Of a DNA stretch of 64,000 bases, positions 7,500 through 17,241 are shown piece after piece. The notes beneath the pieces were generated by a model. That model saw nothing but the letters and a program-made list of their open reading frames with translations, did not search any database and had not been told where the DNA came from. The position numbers and the translations under genes were made by a program. Location of the stretch: positions 62,001 to 126,000 of the forward strand of contig NZ_QPIW01000001.1 of the NCBI RefSeq assembly GCF_003339505.1, written 5' to 3'. How positions within the stretch are numbered: the stretch's first letter is position 1; every line of letters starts with the position of its first letter. The DNA is from Runella aurantiaca (GTDB lineage Bacteria; Bacteroidota; Bacteroidia; Cytophagales; Spirosomataceae).

Positions 7500-8807
7500 C
7501 TATCTAAACAATTTGAATATATCATTGCCAAAAGCAAATACCATAAGGCCTAGCAATATAACCATACCCACTTTTTGGGCACCTTCCAGAAAACTGTCGG
7601 ACGGTTTGTGGCCAGTTACCATTTCATAAATCAACAACACGGAGTGGCCACCATCTAAGGCAGGAATCGGCAGAATGTTCATGAAGGCCAAAACCATTGA
7701 CAAAAGTCCCGTTAAGAACCAAAAACGGCTCCAGTCCCAAATACCGCCAAACATTTGCGCAATACCGATGGGGCCGCTGAGGGCTTTTGAAGGAGAAACT
7801 TCGCCGCGAAATATCTTACCGAAGCCGCGAATGTTGTCTGTTACTACACTAAATGCCTTGCCTGTTCCTACCACCACTGATTCGCCAAAAGAATAATCAA
7901 TGTGGGTGATATTCAAGATTTGTTCGGGATAAAAACCAATCGTGCCTTCTGGAGAAACTTTGACCGATAAGGGCAAGGTTTGGCCCGCCCGCACCACCGA
8001 AAGCGTGACAGTTTGACCTTTGGACTTATCCAAGGCGTCCTGAATTTCGTGGTAAAAATTAATCGGTGTTTCGTTGAGCTTTACGATTTTATCCCCAGGC
8101 TTCAAACCACCTTTTTCGGCGGGCATCCCCGGAACCAGTTCGCGCACCGTAAAGGGGAAGATAGGATCAATAAACTCTTTCGCATTTTTCTTGTCGCTGA
8201 CCTTCTCAATGAAATCATTGGGCACGTAAACGTCGACTCGTTCGCCGCCACGTTCAACGGTATAATAACTGTTTGATTCCAGAAATACTTTGCGAACTTC
8301 CGAAAAGTCATCAAAGGGTTTGCCATTGATAGCCACAATTTTGTCGCCCGTACGAAGGCCGATTTCCTGGCCTAATTTGTGCGCAACGATTCCGTATTTT
8401 ACGTCTTTGGTCGCAATATAATCGTGGCCTTCGTAATACGTAATGGCTACAAAAATAATGACACCCGTAATGACATTGACAATAATGCCACCGAGCATTA
8501 CGATGAGGCGTTGCCAAGCGGGTTTGGCGCGAAACTCCCAAGGCTCGGGTTCGGCTGATAGATTTTTAGTGTCCAACGACTCATCGACCATGCCTGAAAT
8601 CTTCACAAATCCACCCAATGGTATGGCGCCTACGCCGTATTCTGTTTCACCGCGTTTAATTGACCATATTTTAGGGGGAAATCCAATGAAATATTTTTCG
8701 ACACGCATTCCAAATATCTTGGCAGTGATGAGGTGTCCCCATTCGTGTAATCCAACTAAAATTGACAGTCCTAAAATCAACTGCCCGACCATTACTAAAA
8801 TTTCCAT
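7500..8807 (-). CDS. rseP: RIP metalloprotease RseP (site-2 protease)
   Basis: The 435-residue inner-membrane protein carries the zinc motif HEWGHLITAK in the first membrane segment (near residue 21) and the second metal/active-site motif NILPIPALDGGHSVLL near residue 380. Two PDZ-like domains lie between, one around GLRTGDKIVAINGKPF and one around GGLKPGDKIVKLNETPI. It performs intramembrane cleavage of anti-sigma factors or signal-peptide remnants. It lies downstream of dxr on the same strand, the usual Bacteroidota order, but two Uma2-type genes separate them here. Confidence 0.96.
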   Translation of the reverse strand: MEILVMVGQLILGLSILVGLHEWGHLITAKIFGMRVEKYFIGFPPKIWSIKRGETEYGVGAIPLGGFVKISGMVDESLDTKNLSAEPEPWEFRAKPAWQRLIVMLGGIIVNVITGVIIFVAITYYEGHDYIATKDVKYGIVAHKLGQEIGLRTGDKIVAINGKPFDDFSEVRKVFLESNSYYTVERGGERVDVYVPNDFIEKVSDKKNAKEFIDPIFPFTVRELVPGMPAEKGGLKPGDKIVKLNETPINFYHEIQDALDKSKGQTVTLSVVRAGQTLPLSVKVSPEGTIGFYPEQILNITHIDYSFGESVVVGTGKAFSVVTDNIRGFGKIFRGEVSPSKALSGPIGIAQMFGGIWDWSRFWFLTGLLSMVLAFMNILPIPALDGGHSVLLIYEMVTGHKPSDSFLEGAQKVGMVILLGLMVFAFGNDIFKLFR

Positions 8808-8857
8808 TCTGTGCTTTTATGAGTTTGTTTAATTTTTTCTATTGGGTAACGTCGTTT

Positions 8858-9448
8858 TTATCCTATGTCTTCAAAGACGGTTCTCAAATCAATCGTTAAT
8901 CCTTCTAACACGTCACCGCCGTTGATAATTCCAAACGCTTGTTTATCAGGATTGGTATTCTGAGGAGTAAAAATCATGTATGCTTGCTCATTTGAATCTA
9001 TTAACCAACCCAAGCGACAGCCGTTGGCAATCCATTCCCGCATCTTATTTTCGTGTTCGTGCCATGTATCCGATTCTGAAATAACTTCTACGATAAAGTC
9101 GGGGCAAATTGGCGCAAATTTTTTGCGTAACTCACGCGGTACCTGTTCCCAGCGTTCGCGACGAATCCACGCTACATCGGGTGATCTAATCGAACTGTCG
9201 GGTAAGGTAAAGCCAGTAGAAGAGGGAAATACAATACCATTGTTTTTCTTTCTATTCCAAAGCTTTATTTCAACAAAAATTTCGCCATCGTTATGGCCTC
9301 CGATACTTCCAGTGGGTGACATAAAAATAATATGACCGTACTTGTCTCGTTCAAAGTTCATTCCATTAGGGCGATTGGCTTCGCAAAATGCGAAAAACTC
9401 ATCGTCGTTCATGGTATCCATGGTGGGTATGTTTAAGACTTGAGGCAT
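8858..9448 (-). CDS. Uma2 family endonuclease-like protein, copy 1
   Basis: The start at 9448 (MPQVLNIPTMDTM) lies 4 bases after the stop of the second copy and gives 196 residues, normal for Uma2/DUF820. The restriction-endonuclease-like core is visible: IRSPDVAWIRRERW (Asp of the PD motif) and CPDFIVEVISESD (the ExK-type strand, here D..VEV). Members are PD-(D/E)XK-fold proteins of mostly unknown role, abundant in cyanobacteria and Bacteroidota and often amplified. Sequence is clearly paralogous with the next gene (FERDKYGHIIFMSPTGS against FERDSERNIIFMSPTGS). Cytoplasmic; no catalytic data can be inferred. Confidence 0.85.
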   Translation of the reverse strand: MPQVLNIPTMDTMNDDEFFAFCEANRPNGMNFERDKYGHIIFMSPTGSIGGHNDGEIFVEIKLWNRKKNNGIVFPSSTGFTLPDSSIRSPDVAWIRRERWEQVPRELRKKFAPICPDFIVEVISESDTWHEHENKMREWIANGCRLGWLIDSNEQAYMIFTPQNTNPDKQAFGIINGGDVLEGLTIDLRTVFEDIG

Positions 9449-9452
9449 TATT

Positions 9453-10028
9453 TTATTGAATCCATTTAAGTTCAAAAACAAAATTGGGTAGCACATTTTC
9501 ACCGTAGAGAGCCAATTCAAATGTTGCAATGATTTCAACTTCCTTAGTTGGGCGGTAGATGTACGCTTTTTTTTCTAAACGGTCTATAAGCCAACCAAGT
9601 TGACATCCATTGGCAAGGTATTCATTCATTTTGTCTTGCAAATAGGTTAAACTATCCGTTTTTGAGCGAACTTCCACCACAAAATCGGGGCAAAGCGGAG
9701 CGAATTTTTCTTTTTGTTCGTTCGTAAGTCCATCCCAACGTTCTTTTTGTATCCAAGCCGCATCCGGGGAGCGAACGGCGTCGTTAGGCATTAGAAAGCC
9801 CGTAGATGAATCAAAGCAATAGCCAAGATTTGATTGTTTGTTCCAAAAATAAAGTTCACCTAGAATGGTGGAAGTAGTATTGCCAGTGGAAGAGCCTGTT
9901 GGTGACATAAAAATAATGTTGCGCTCACTGTCGCGTTCAAAGTCAAGGGTATCGTTCAACTGACAAAAAGTAAAAAACTCCTCGTCAGTCATTAAATCCC
10001 CCATTTTTATCAGCACCGGTGTTTGCAT
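9453..10028 (-). CDS. Uma2 family endonuclease-like protein, copy 2
   Basis: A 191-residue paralogue of the adjacent gene with the same core blocks: NIIFMSPTGSSTGN, VRSPDAAWIQKERW, CPDFVVEVRSKTD and LANGCQLGWLIDR. It begins 6 bases after dxr ends and stops 4 bases before the other copy, so both ride in the dxr transcript. This pair has probably arisen by local duplication of an inserted gene. Confidence 0.85.
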   Translation of the reverse strand: MQTPVLIKMGDLMTDEEFFTFCQLNDTLDFERDSERNIIFMSPTGSSTGNTTSTILGELYFWNKQSNLGYCFDSSTGFLMPNDAVRSPDAAWIQKERWDGLTNEQKEKFAPLCPDFVVEVRSKTDSLTYLQDKMNEYLANGCQLGWLIDRLEKKAYIYRPTKEVEIIATFELALYGENVLPNFVFELKWIQ

Positions 10029-10034
10029 AATCTC

Positions 10035-11204
10035 CTAAATATGAATGTTGCCCCAATTTTCGGCTACTTTTCGGGTTTCGGCGTCGGTTTCGATGTAATC
10101 ATCGAGCGTTGGCTGTTGGATAAACGTCACGCGTTGCATACAAGTTTCGATAAGGTCCGACATTTCCAGAAACCCAATCTCGTCGCGAAGAAAAGCTGCT
10201 ACGGCTATTTCATTGGCGGCGTTGACGATGCAGGCCATGTTTCCGCCCCGCTCGATGGCGTCAAAAGCGAATTGCAAATTACGAAAAGTTTTCAAATCGG
10301 GTTGTTCAAACGTCAGCGCGGGATAATTGGCGAAGTTGAACCGGGGAAAATCAGCCGGCAGGCGGTGCGGGTAAGTGAGCGCAAATTGAATCGGCAAGCG
10401 CATATCAGGCAGGCCCATTTGGGCTTTGATGCTGCCGTCCTCAAACTGCACCATGGAATGAATGATGCTTTGTGGATGCACCACTACCTCAATTTGAGAT
10501 ACATCCAACCCAAACAACCATTTGGCTTCAATCACCTCCAGCCCTTTGTTCATCAGGGAGGCGGAGTCAATGGTGATTTTGGCCCCCATGCTCCAATTGG
10601 GATGTTTTAGGGCTTGTGCTTTTGTTACGTGCAATAGCTCATCGCGGGTTTTTCCACGAAACGGTCCACCAGAAGCAGTCAGGAAAATCTTTTCGATGGG
10701 ATTATGAAATTCACCCACGAGGCATTGAAAAATCGCCGAATGCTCGGAGTCCACGGGATAAATGCTGACGCCTTTCTTTTGGGCGAGGGCGGTCACCAAC
10801 TCGCCCGCTACGACGAGGGTTTCTTTGTTGGCCAAGGCAATTTGTTTGCCCGCTTCAATGGCTTTGACGGTCGGAATCAGTCCAGAATATCCTACCATTG
10901 AGGTCAAAACGGTATCAATACTGTCCATTTGGACCACATCAGCGATGGCTTTTGAACCAGCGTAGACTTTGATGCCGAGCGGGTCGAGGGCATCGAAAAC
11001 CTTGTCGTATAAGTCTTCGTTGGCAATAACGACCACGTTGGGACGAAACTGTCCCGCTTGCTGAATCAGCAATTCAGCGTTGTTTTGGGCGGTGAGAATC
11101 TCAACGCAGAAGGCGTCGGGGTTGGCGGCTATTACGTCTAGGGCTTGGGTTCCGATGGAACCCGTTGAGCCAAGAATGGCTAAATGTTTTTGAGGGAACT
11201 TCAT
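10035..11204 (-). CDS. dxr: 1-deoxy-D-xylulose 5-phosphate reductoisomerase
   Basis: The 389-residue protein has the N-terminal NADPH-binding motif ILGSTGSIGTQALDV, the central VDSEHSAIFQ and SGGPFRGKT, and the PNWSMGAKITIDSASLMNKGLEVI catalytic stretch cut here to its landmarks (Asp, Glu and metal-binding residues of the VDSEHS and NKGLEVIEA blocks). It catalyses the second step of the MEP isoprenoid pathway, converting DXP to 2-C-methyl-D-erythritol 4-phosphate. It heads the run dxr, Uma2, Uma2, rseP, DUF6702. A TAATTTTG -7-like element lies at 11227..11234 on the minus strand. Confidence 0.97.
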   Translation of the reverse strand: MKFPQKHLAILGSTGSIGTQALDVIAANPDAFCVEILTAQNNAELLIQQAGQFRPNVVVIANEDLYDKVFDALDPLGIKVYAGSKAIADVVQMDSIDTVLTSMVGYSGLIPTVKAIEAGKQIALANKETLVVAGELVTALAQKKGVSIYPVDSEHSAIFQCLVGEFHNPIEKIFLTASGGPFRGKTRDELLHVTKAQALKHPNWSMGAKITIDSASLMNKGLEVIEAKWLFGLDVSQIEVVVHPQSIIHSMVQFEDGSIKAQMGLPDMRLPIQFALTYPHRLPADFPRFNFANYPALTFEQPDLKTFRNLQFAFDAIERGGNMACIVNAANEIAVAAFLRDEIGFLEMSDLIETCMQRVTFIQQPTLDDYIETDAETRKVAENWGNIHI

Positions 11205-11226
11205 GCAGTAAGCAGATAATCGTGAG

Positions 11227-11234
11227 CAAAATTA
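11227..11234 (-). promoter_or_regulatory. Probable -7 element for dxr
   Basis: The minus strand reads TAATTTTG followed by C, an exact TAnnTTTG match 23 bases in front of the dxr start. No convincing -33 element was found. Confidence 0.4.
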
Positions 11235-11479
11235 CACATTCTTCTCGCTTTTAGGTATTTGTGTGTCTGTTAATCGCTAATCGTTATCCGCCATAGGTAG
11301 TTATGGTTTGATTATCAGTTGATTAGTGATTTTGATTGCCATGTTTCCCGCCTAATACCTATCATTGCATTTTCTTTTTTGCATAGTAATAAAATCAACT
11401 TAGGATGAAAATCACAAAACAATTAATAGTAAAAGAGTTGTTTCTACGCTCTTTTGAATTCTATAAATCGCTAAATACC

Positions 11480-12262
11480 ATGAAAACCATCTACTCTTTG
11501 TTGGCCTCTGTTCTCCTTTTCTGGGGAATCATCGCCGCCGTATCTCCCAAACCTACCCTGTACATTATTGGCGATTCGACCGTTAAAAATGGCTCTGGAA
11601 AAGGGCAGGATAACATGTGGGGATGGGGAAGTTTTCTCCATGAACATTTTGATACGACCCAGATACACCTCGAAAATCACGCCATCGGAGGGCGCAGTAG
11701 TCGTACCTTTATCACCGAAGGGCGTTGGGATAAAATTCTGACCGACCTAAAGCCTGGCGATTTTGTAATTATGCAGTTTGGCCACAATGACAACAGCGCC
11801 ATCAACGACTCCACCCGCGCCCGTGGAACCATCAAAGGATTGGGAGAAGAAACCGAAGAAATTGATAATCTATTGACCAAAAAGCACGAGATTGTGCATA
11901 GCTACGGTTGGTATATGCGCAAGTATGTAGACGAAACCAAAGCCAAAGGAGCGATTCCGATTATCTGTTCGCCCGTACCGCGCAACAGTTGGAGAGAAGG
12001 CAAAATAGCCACTTCAGAAGCGGGGCATCGTCAATGGGCCGAAGCCGTTGCCGCCTCCAATGGGGCGTTTTACCTTGATTTATTTGGCCTAATTGTGCCC
12101 CAATACGAAGCCGTGGGAGAGGAGAAAGTAAAGAATGAATTCTTTACTCCCAAAGACAATACCCACACCAATGAATCAGGAGCAAAACTAAACGCTTCCT
12201 CGGTGGTAAAAGGGGTGAAATCCCTGAAAAAATGTTCTCTGAAACAGTATTTGAAAAAATAA
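11480..12262 (+). CDS. SGNH/GDSL esterase, rhamnogalacturonan acetylesterase-like (CE12)
   Basis: Starting at the ATG at 11480 gives a clean signal peptide (KTIYSLLASVLLFWGIIAAV); the upstream in-frame ATG at 11405 adds an unlikely leader. The SGNH blocks are all visible: block I YIIGDSTVKNG with the catalytic Ser, block II AIGGRSSRTF, block III QFGHNDNS, and block V DNTHTNESGA with the Asp-His pair. Such enzymes remove acetyl groups from pectic rhamnogalacturonan outside the cytoplasm. The next gene is a GH95 fucosidase-type enzyme 38 bases downstream, so the two probably work together on plant cell-wall glycans. Confidence 0.88.
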   Translation: MKTIYSLLASVLLFWGIIAAVSPKPTLYIIGDSTVKNGSGKGQDNMWGWGSFLHEHFDTTQIHLENHAIGGRSSRTFITEGRWDKILTDLKPGDFVIMQFGHNDNSAINDSTRARGTIKGLGEETEEIDNLLTKKHEIVHSYGWYMRKYVDETKAKGAIPIICSPVPRNSWREGKIATSEAGHRQWAEAVAASNGAFYLDLFGLIVPQYEAVGEEKVKNEFFTPKDNTHTNESGAKLNASSVVKGVKSLKKCSLKQYLKK

Positions 12263-12300
12263 TGCTGCTGTTTTTAACTGATTAATTAATCACAATCTGC

Positions 12301-14808
12301 ATGAAAAAAAGCCTTCTTCCGCTTGCCTTCTGTCTATTACCGCTGTGCAGCGCCTTCGCTCAAGCCCCCATTCATTATAAACAACCCGCCCGTAACTGGA
12401 ACGAGGCCTTGCCCGTAGGAAACGGCCGATTGGGCGTCATGACGTTTGGTAGGGTCAATGAAGAACTGCTGCAACTGAACGAAGAGACGCTCTGGTCGGG
12501 CGGCCCCGTGGAGAAAAATCCCAACCCTGATGCCATTAAACATTTGCCAGCGGTGCGGGCTGCGCTGAATCGGGAGGAGTACGAAACGGCCTCCAAAGAA
12601 TTGCAAAAGATTCAGGGCCTTTATACTGAGGCCTATCAACCCTTGGGCGATTTGCTCATAAAACAGCCTTTTGATGCGCAACCCAGCGCTTATTTTCGCG
12701 ATTTGGACCTGCAAAACGCCACGGCGCACACGCAGTTTACGATTGAGGGTGTCACTTACAGCCGCGAGTTGTTTGTATCGGCACCCGACCAAGTGATTGT
12801 GCTTCGTTTGACGGCTTCGCAAAAAGGAAAATTGAATTTTTCGGCTTCTACCAAAAGCCCGCACCCGTTGCTTAAACAAATAACGGGGAAAAATGAACTC
12901 AGTATGCGCGGTAAAGCGCCCGCTCATGCCGACCCCAACTACGTAAATTATAATGCCAAACCCGTGTATTATGAAGACCCGTCGGGATGCAAAGGAATGC
13001 GGTTTGATTGGCGCGTCAAGGTGCAAACCACCGACGGAAAAGTAACTGCCGACACATCAGGACTCAGCATCAGCGATGCCACAGAAGCTATTTTGCTCAT
13101 TACTGCCGCTACCAGTTTCAATGGCTTCGACAAATGCCCCGATAGCCAAGGACGGGATGAGAAAGCGTTGGTGGAATCGTATCTGAAAAAAGCATCAGCC
13201 AAATCCATTGATTTGATTCGGAAGGCACACATCGCCGATTATCAGAAGTATTTTAATCGGGTAAAATTGACTCTCGGCCAATCGGGCGAAGCGGCATTTC
13301 TGCCGATGGATTCGCGGTTGGTTCGCTACGCGCAAATGGGAAATGACCCGCAATTGGAGGCATTGTATTTTGATTTTGGTCGGTATTTATTGATTTCGAG
13401 TTCACGGCCCGGCGGGATTCCCGCCAACTTGCAAGGAATTTGGAATCCCATGACCCGTCCGCCGTGGAGCAGTAATTATACCACCAACATCAACGCACAA
13501 ATGAACTATTGGCCCGCCGAAGCCGCCAATCTTTCGGAGTTGCATACCACCTTTACCGATTGGATAGCCAGCGCTGCCGCAACGGGACGCGAAACAGCCA
13601 AGAATTTTTACGGCATGAGCGGCTGGACTGTTCACCACAATTCCGACATCTGGGGCGCATCCAATCCCGTGGGCGACAAAGGCAAAGGGAGTCCGTCGTG
13701 GGCCAACTGGGCCATGGGCGGGGCGTGGTTGAGCCAGCATTTGTGGGAGCATTATGTGTATTCGGGCAACGAAGCCTACTTAAAAAACTACGCCTATCCG
13801 CTCATGCGCGATGCCGCACAGTTTTGTTTGGACTGGTTGGTCAAAGATGCCAATGGTAAATGGATTACGTCACCTTCTACCTCACCCGAAAACATTTTTA
13901 TTACTGACAAAGGCGTAAAACAATCCGTTTCGGTGGCCACGACGATGGACATGGCTTTGTTATATGATGTGTTTACGAACGTAATTCATGCGGCCGAACA
14001 CCTAAAAGTCGACGCAGAGTTACGCAAGACTTTGGAAGAAAGACTGCAAAACATGTTCCCATTGCAGATTGGTAAAAAAGGAAATTTACAGGAATGGTAC
14101 AAAGATTGGGAAGATCAGGAACCAGAACACCGTCATGTTTCGCACCTGTTTGCGCTACACCCTGGGCGTTATATTTCTCCCCTGCGGACGCCTAAGTTTA
14201 CCGATGCCGCCCGCAAAACCCTTGAGTTGCGCGGGGATGGCGGCACGGGTTGGAGCAAATCTTGGAAAATCAACTTTTGGGCACGGCTCCACGACGGCAA
14301 CCACGCCTACAAACTCTTACGTGAATTGCTCAAAGTGACGGGTGTAGAAGGTACTGACTACGCCAAAGGGGGCGGCACGTACCTCAATTTATTTTGCGCA
14401 CACCCGCCGTTTCAGATTGACGGGAATTTTGGGGGTACATCAGGCATTGCAGAAATGTTGCTTCAAAGTCAGGATGGGTTAATTAATCTGCTGCCTGCCT
14501 TGCCCGACGCATGGGCTACGGGCGAAGTAAAAGGCTTAAAGGCACGCGGTGGTTTTGAGCTCGACATGGTGTGGAAAGACGGAAAAATCACGCGTTTAAT
14601 CATAAAATCAGCCTTGGGCGGCAATTGTCGATTGAAACTGCCCAACGTGCTGACGAATGCCAAACTTCAGCCAGCCAAAGGCAAAAACCCTAATGCGTTT
14701 TATGCCGTGTTTGAAAATAAATACCAAACCACTACCCCAGAGGGAAGTGGATTTGTGTACGATTTGACAACCGAAAAGAATAAGATTTACATCTTGGGCG
14801 GAAATTAG
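12301..14808 (+). CDS. Glycoside hydrolase family 95 (alpha-L-fucosidase type)
   Basis: The 835-residue protein has a signal peptide ([19 protein letters not shown]) and the GH95 N-terminal motif [17 protein letters not shown]. The catalytic barrel carries [15 protein letters not shown] (the two Asn residues that activate water in family 95), STSPENIF (acid Glu) and [19 protein letters not shown] (Asp). The family cleaves alpha-1,2-L-fucosides by inversion; some members act on alpha-L-galactosides, so the substrate cannot be fixed from sequence. It follows a CE12-type esterase, suggesting xyloglucan or rhamnogalacturonan side-chain trimming in the periplasm or at the cell surface. Confidence 0.95.
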   Translation: MKKSLLPLAFCLLPLCSAFAQAPIHYKQPARNWNEALPVGNGRLGVMTFGRVNEELLQLNEETLWSGGPVEKNPNPDAIKHLPAVRAALNREEYETASKELQKIQGLYTEAYQPLGDLLIKQPFDAQPSAYFRDLDLQNATAHTQFTIEGVTYSRELFVSAPDQVIVLRLTASQKGKLNFSASTKSPHPLLKQITGKNELSMRGKAPAHADPNYVNYNAKPVYYEDPSGCKGMRFDWRVKVQTTDGKVTADTSGLSISDATEAILLITAATSFNGFDKCPDSQGRDEKALVESYLKKASAKSIDLIRKAHIADYQKYFNRVKLTLGQSGEAAFLPMDSRLVRYAQMGNDPQLEALYFDFGRYLLISSSRPGGIPANLQGIWNPMTRPPWSSNYTTNINAQMNYWPAEAANLSELHTTFTDWIASAAATGRETAKNFYGMSGWTVHHNSDIWGASNPVGDKGKGSPSWANWAMGGAWLSQHLWEHYVYSGNEAYLKNYAYPLMRDAAQFCLDWLVKDANGKWITSPSTSPENIFITDKGVKQSVSVATTMDMALLYDVFTNVIHAAEHLKVDAELRKTLEERLQNMFPLQIGKKGNLQEWYKDWEDQEPEHRHVSHLFALHPGRYISPLRTPKFTDAARKTLELRGDGGTGWSKSWKINFWARLHDGNHAYKLLRELLKVTGVEGTDYAKGGGTYLNLFCAHPPFQIDGNFGGTSGIAEMLLQSQDGLINLLPALPDAWATGEVKGLKARGGFELDMVWKDGKITRLIIKSALGGNCRLKLPNVLTNAKLQPAKGKNPNAFYAVFENKYQTTTPEGSGFVYDLTTEKNKIYILGGN

Positions 14809-14880
14809 AAGTTAGTTTCTCTGTACACTGTAAACCCAGCCTTTACCGTTTCTATTATTCCACTTAAAAATTATCCGGCT

Positions 14881-15300
14881 ATGTTTGATTTCTTTAAACC
14901 AAATTCAAAAGTTGCCTACACGGATTGGGGTGTTTTGGTGTTGAGGGTGTGTGTTCCGTTGTTGCTGCTTACGCACGGATATGATAAGTTGTTGAGTTTT
15001 TTGAACGGGGCCACTGACTTTCCCGACCCGCTGCACGTAGGTGCGCAGGTTTCGCACGCATTGGCGGTGGTGGGCGAAGTGATTGCACCGATTTTGGTCA
15101 TGCTTGGACTATGGACGCGGGTGGCCTGTTTGGTGGAAATTATCCATTTTTTAGTGGTGGCCTTTATGATGCACGCTGGGGAGCCGCTGAGTGAGAAAGA
15201 ACACGCGCTTCTGTTCCTGATTCCTTACACAACGATTTTGTTGATAGGCGCAGGGAAATATTCGCTGGATACCTCTCTGTACCAAAAAAGAAGATTCTGA
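14881..15300 (+). CDS. DoxX family membrane protein
   Basis: The 139-residue protein has four predicted membrane segments (VLRVCVPLLLLTHGYDKL, ALAVVGEVIAPILVMLGL, LVEIIHFLVVAFMM, LLFLIPYTTILLIGAG), the DoxX arrangement. Family members are small quinone- or redox-associated inner-membrane proteins; the role here is unknown. It lies 72 bases after GH95 on the same strand and ends at a strong hairpin shared with convergent folP. Confidence 0.8.
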   Translation: MFDFFKPNSKVAYTDWGVLVLRVCVPLLLLTHGYDKLLSFLNGATDFPDPLHVGAQVSHALAVVGEVIAPILVMLGLWTRVACLVEIIHFLVVAFMMHAGEPLSEKEHALLFLIPYTTILLIGAGKYSLDTSLYQKRRF

Positions 15301-15313
15301 CGTGATTACTTAC

Positions 15314-15346
15314 AGACTTTCCAAGTTTTTTTAACTTGGAAAGTCT
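15314..15346. terminator. Bidirectional hairpin between DoxX and folP
   Basis: AGACTTTCCAAGTT pairs perfectly over 14 bases with AACTTGGAAAGTCT across a five-T loop. It sits exactly between two convergent genes. There is no long T-run behind it, so termination is probable but not certain; similar hairpins are common as dispersed repeats in Bacteroidota. Confidence 0.7.
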
Positions 15347-15354
15347 CACTATTT

Positions 15355-16191
15355 TCAATAGTTATGTTGTAGCAAACCCACCAATTTCACCGCTTCAACC
15401 GCTTCTTTTACATCGTGTACCCGTAAAATACTCGCGCCGTTGAGCAGCGCCACGGTGTTCAAAACGGTGGTTCCGTTGAGCGATTGGTCGGGCGTAATAT
15501 TAAGTTTTCGCCAAATCATGGACTTGCGCGAAACCCCCGCCAAAATGGGCACATTGAGGGCTTGGAATGATTTCAGGTCGTTCAATAACACGTAGTTTTG
15601 GTCGGCGTTTTTGGCAAATCCAAATCCCATATCGGCCACAATATCTTTGACCCCCAACTGTTGAAGTTGATAAATTTTAGCTTGTAGTTCCCGCAATACA
15701 TCCGTCACCAAATCCTCGTATTGATTAAGGTCTTTCATGGTTTGGGGCGTGCCGCGACTGTGCATCAGGATGTACGGTACGTTGAGGGCCGCCACCGTTT
15801 CAAACATCTGTGGGTCAAGGTTTCCACCCGCAATGTCGTTGATGATATGCGCCCCCGCTTCTACCGCCTGCCGCGCTACCGACGCCCGAAAGGTATCAAT
15901 GGAGAGGATGGCATTGGGGAAATTTTTGCGAAGCATTTCTACCACGGGCAAAATGCGCTTACGTTCTTCTTTCTCACTGACGGCATCGGCGCCAGGCCGC
16001 GTGGAATGTCCACCTAAATCCAGGATGGAAGCCCCTTCCGAGAGCATACGTTCTGCTTTCTTGTAAGCTTCGTCGAGCTGATTAACTCGACTTTCTGAAT
16101 AAAATGAATCAGGGGTAATATTCATGATTCCCATGACTTGCGGCGTTGACAAGTCCAGTAATTTACCACCAATGTTCAGCGTTTTTTTCAT
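15355..16191 (-). CDS. folP: Dihydropteroate synthase
   Basis: The 278-residue protein has the pterin-binding signature VMGIMNITPDSFYSES, the ASILDLGGHSTRPGA loop with the second signature, and NDIAGG, DMGFGFAKN and AGVSRKSMIWR (the SRKS p-aminobenzoate loop). It joins dihydropterin pyrophosphate to p-aminobenzoate in folate synthesis. It diverges from the DUF1599 gene, with a 117-base intergenic region, a pairing I recall from other Bacteroidota. Confidence 0.96.
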   Translation of the reverse strand: MKKTLNIGGKLLDLSTPQVMGIMNITPDSFYSESRVNQLDEAYKKAERMLSEGASILDLGGHSTRPGADAVSEKEERKRILPVVEMLRKNFPNAILSIDTFRASVARQAVEAGAHIINDIAGGNLDPQMFETVAALNVPYILMHSRGTPQTMKDLNQYEDLVTDVLRELQAKIYQLQQLGVKDIVADMGFGFAKNADQNYVLLNDLKSFQALNVPILAGVSRKSMIWRKLNITPDQSLNGTTVLNTVALLNGASILRVHDVKEAVEAVKLVGLLQHNY

Positions 16192-16308
16192 AATTTAGCG
16201 GCGAAAAAGTCACGAATTGTCATTTGTAGTCCACGCAAAGTCATCAAATTGATTAAAAACAATGAATGACGGATATACCACACATGACCTTTTTTTGACG
16301 TGAATCTA

Positions 16309-16866
16309 ATGACTATGAATGACCAAAGTAAAACCGAGCGCGAATATCGGAGTGTAATGACTCGTTGCAAAGATATTTTCACTAAAAAAAACCAAGACTA
16401 CGGCCCTTCGTGGCGAATTTTGCGATTGCCGTCCATTACGGACCAAATTTTTATCAAAGCGCAACGCATACGGACGTTGCAGGAAAATGGCTTTTCGAAA
16501 GTAGACGAAGGGGAAGTGCCCGAGTTTATCGGCATTATCAATTATTGCGTTATGGCCCTGATTCAGATTCAGTTAGGAGATAACAAAAGGACGGATTTTA
16601 CGGCGGCCGACCTGACTGAACTGTACGACGCTCAGATGAATGAGGTTTATGAATTGCTGTTTAACAAAAATCATGATTACGGCGAAGCTTGGCGCGATAT
16701 GCGCGTGAGCAGCATGACGGATATTGTTTTGATGAAGTTATTCAGAATCAAGCAGATAGAAGACAATGAAGGCGTAACCATCATCTCTGAAGGTGTAAAG
16801 TCAGGGTATCAGGATATTATCAATTATTCGGTTTTTTGCCTGATAAAACTAGGCTTGGCGGTTTAA
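16309..16866 (+). CDS. DUF1599 domain-containing protein
   Basis: Two copies of one motif are visible: NQDYGPSWRILRLPSITDQI with KAQRIRTLQ, and NHDYGEAWRDMRVSSMTDIV with KLFRIKQIED. This duplicated DUF1599 domain belongs to the Bacteroidota family of about 180 residues. Its function is not established. The start may be the ATG at 16309 or that at 16315; a GTG at 16300 is also in frame. It diverges from folP. Confidence 0.85.
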   Translation: MTMNDQSKTEREYRSVMTRCKDIFTKKNQDYGPSWRILRLPSITDQIFIKAQRIRTLQENGFSKVDEGEVPEFIGIINYCVMALIQIQLGDNKRTDFTAADLTELYDAQMNEVYELLFNKNHDYGEAWRDMRVSSMTDIVLMKLFRIKQIEDNEGVTIISEGVKSGYQDIINYSVFCLIKLGLAV

Positions 16867-16932
16867 GACTAAATAGGATTCTTTTCTGGCCTGATTTTTG
16901 AAATTTGTGCAACTCAATAAAAGGAACCTTTT

Positions 16933-17124
16933 ATGAAGCGTAAAATAACCATCTATAAAAATCTGAACGAACCTTATGAGGCGATGCTTCAAAGGGGGCT
17001 ACATGAAACACCTGATGAGCGCTTTGTGCGGTTCTTTGAAGAAAGAGCCAAATTCAGGGCATTTATGGGGATAAAAAAATCGCTCAAAAGGGGAATTGTT
17101 ATTCGCAAAGTTTCATGGATTTAG
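16933..17124 (+). CDS. Small conserved-looking hypothetical protein
   Basis: The 63-residue basic protein begins KRKITIYKNLNEPYEAM and contains HETPDERFVRFFEERAKF followed by a Lys/Arg-rich end. No domain is recognised with confidence. Similar small genes are often followed by a nucleotidyltransferase gene, and the sequence after this gene looks like a degraded remnant of one. There is a purine-rich stretch (AAAAGGAACC) directly upstream of the ATG. It may therefore be an orphaned member of a two-gene cassette. Confidence 0.55.
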   Translation: MKRKITIYKNLNEPYEAMLQRGLHETPDERFVRFFEERAKFRAFMGIKKSLKRGIVIRKVSWI

Positions 17125-17130
17125 AAAACA

Positions 17131-17241
17131 ATGAATTTTTGTTGTTCACAGCATAGTGATTGCCCAAAGACCTCAAGAGATGTGATTATGATTGATGATT
17201 TTTTAAAATTTCAAAAGATAAATAACGAACCCACTGATTAA
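17131..17241 (+). pseudogene. Possible remnant of a small nucleotidyltransferase gene
   Basis: A short frame opens as MDLENNEFLLFTA at 17115, which resembles the start of MDLF-NNEEF-type nucleotidyltransferases, and stops at once. A second frame from ATG at 17131 encodes 36 residues ending DDFLKFQKINNEPTD, and its stop TAA overlaps the next ATG (TAATG). A third frame contains IAQRPQEM, similar to the RPQD motif near the C-terminus of these enzymes. I interpret the stretch as the two ends of an internally deleted gene; a real small ORF coupled to the next gene is the alternative. Confidence 0.3.

Noticed and set aside
16188-16382. Minus-strand ORF between folP and DUF1599
   Set aside because: It overlaps the starts of both divergent genes and has no domain; a shadow frame.
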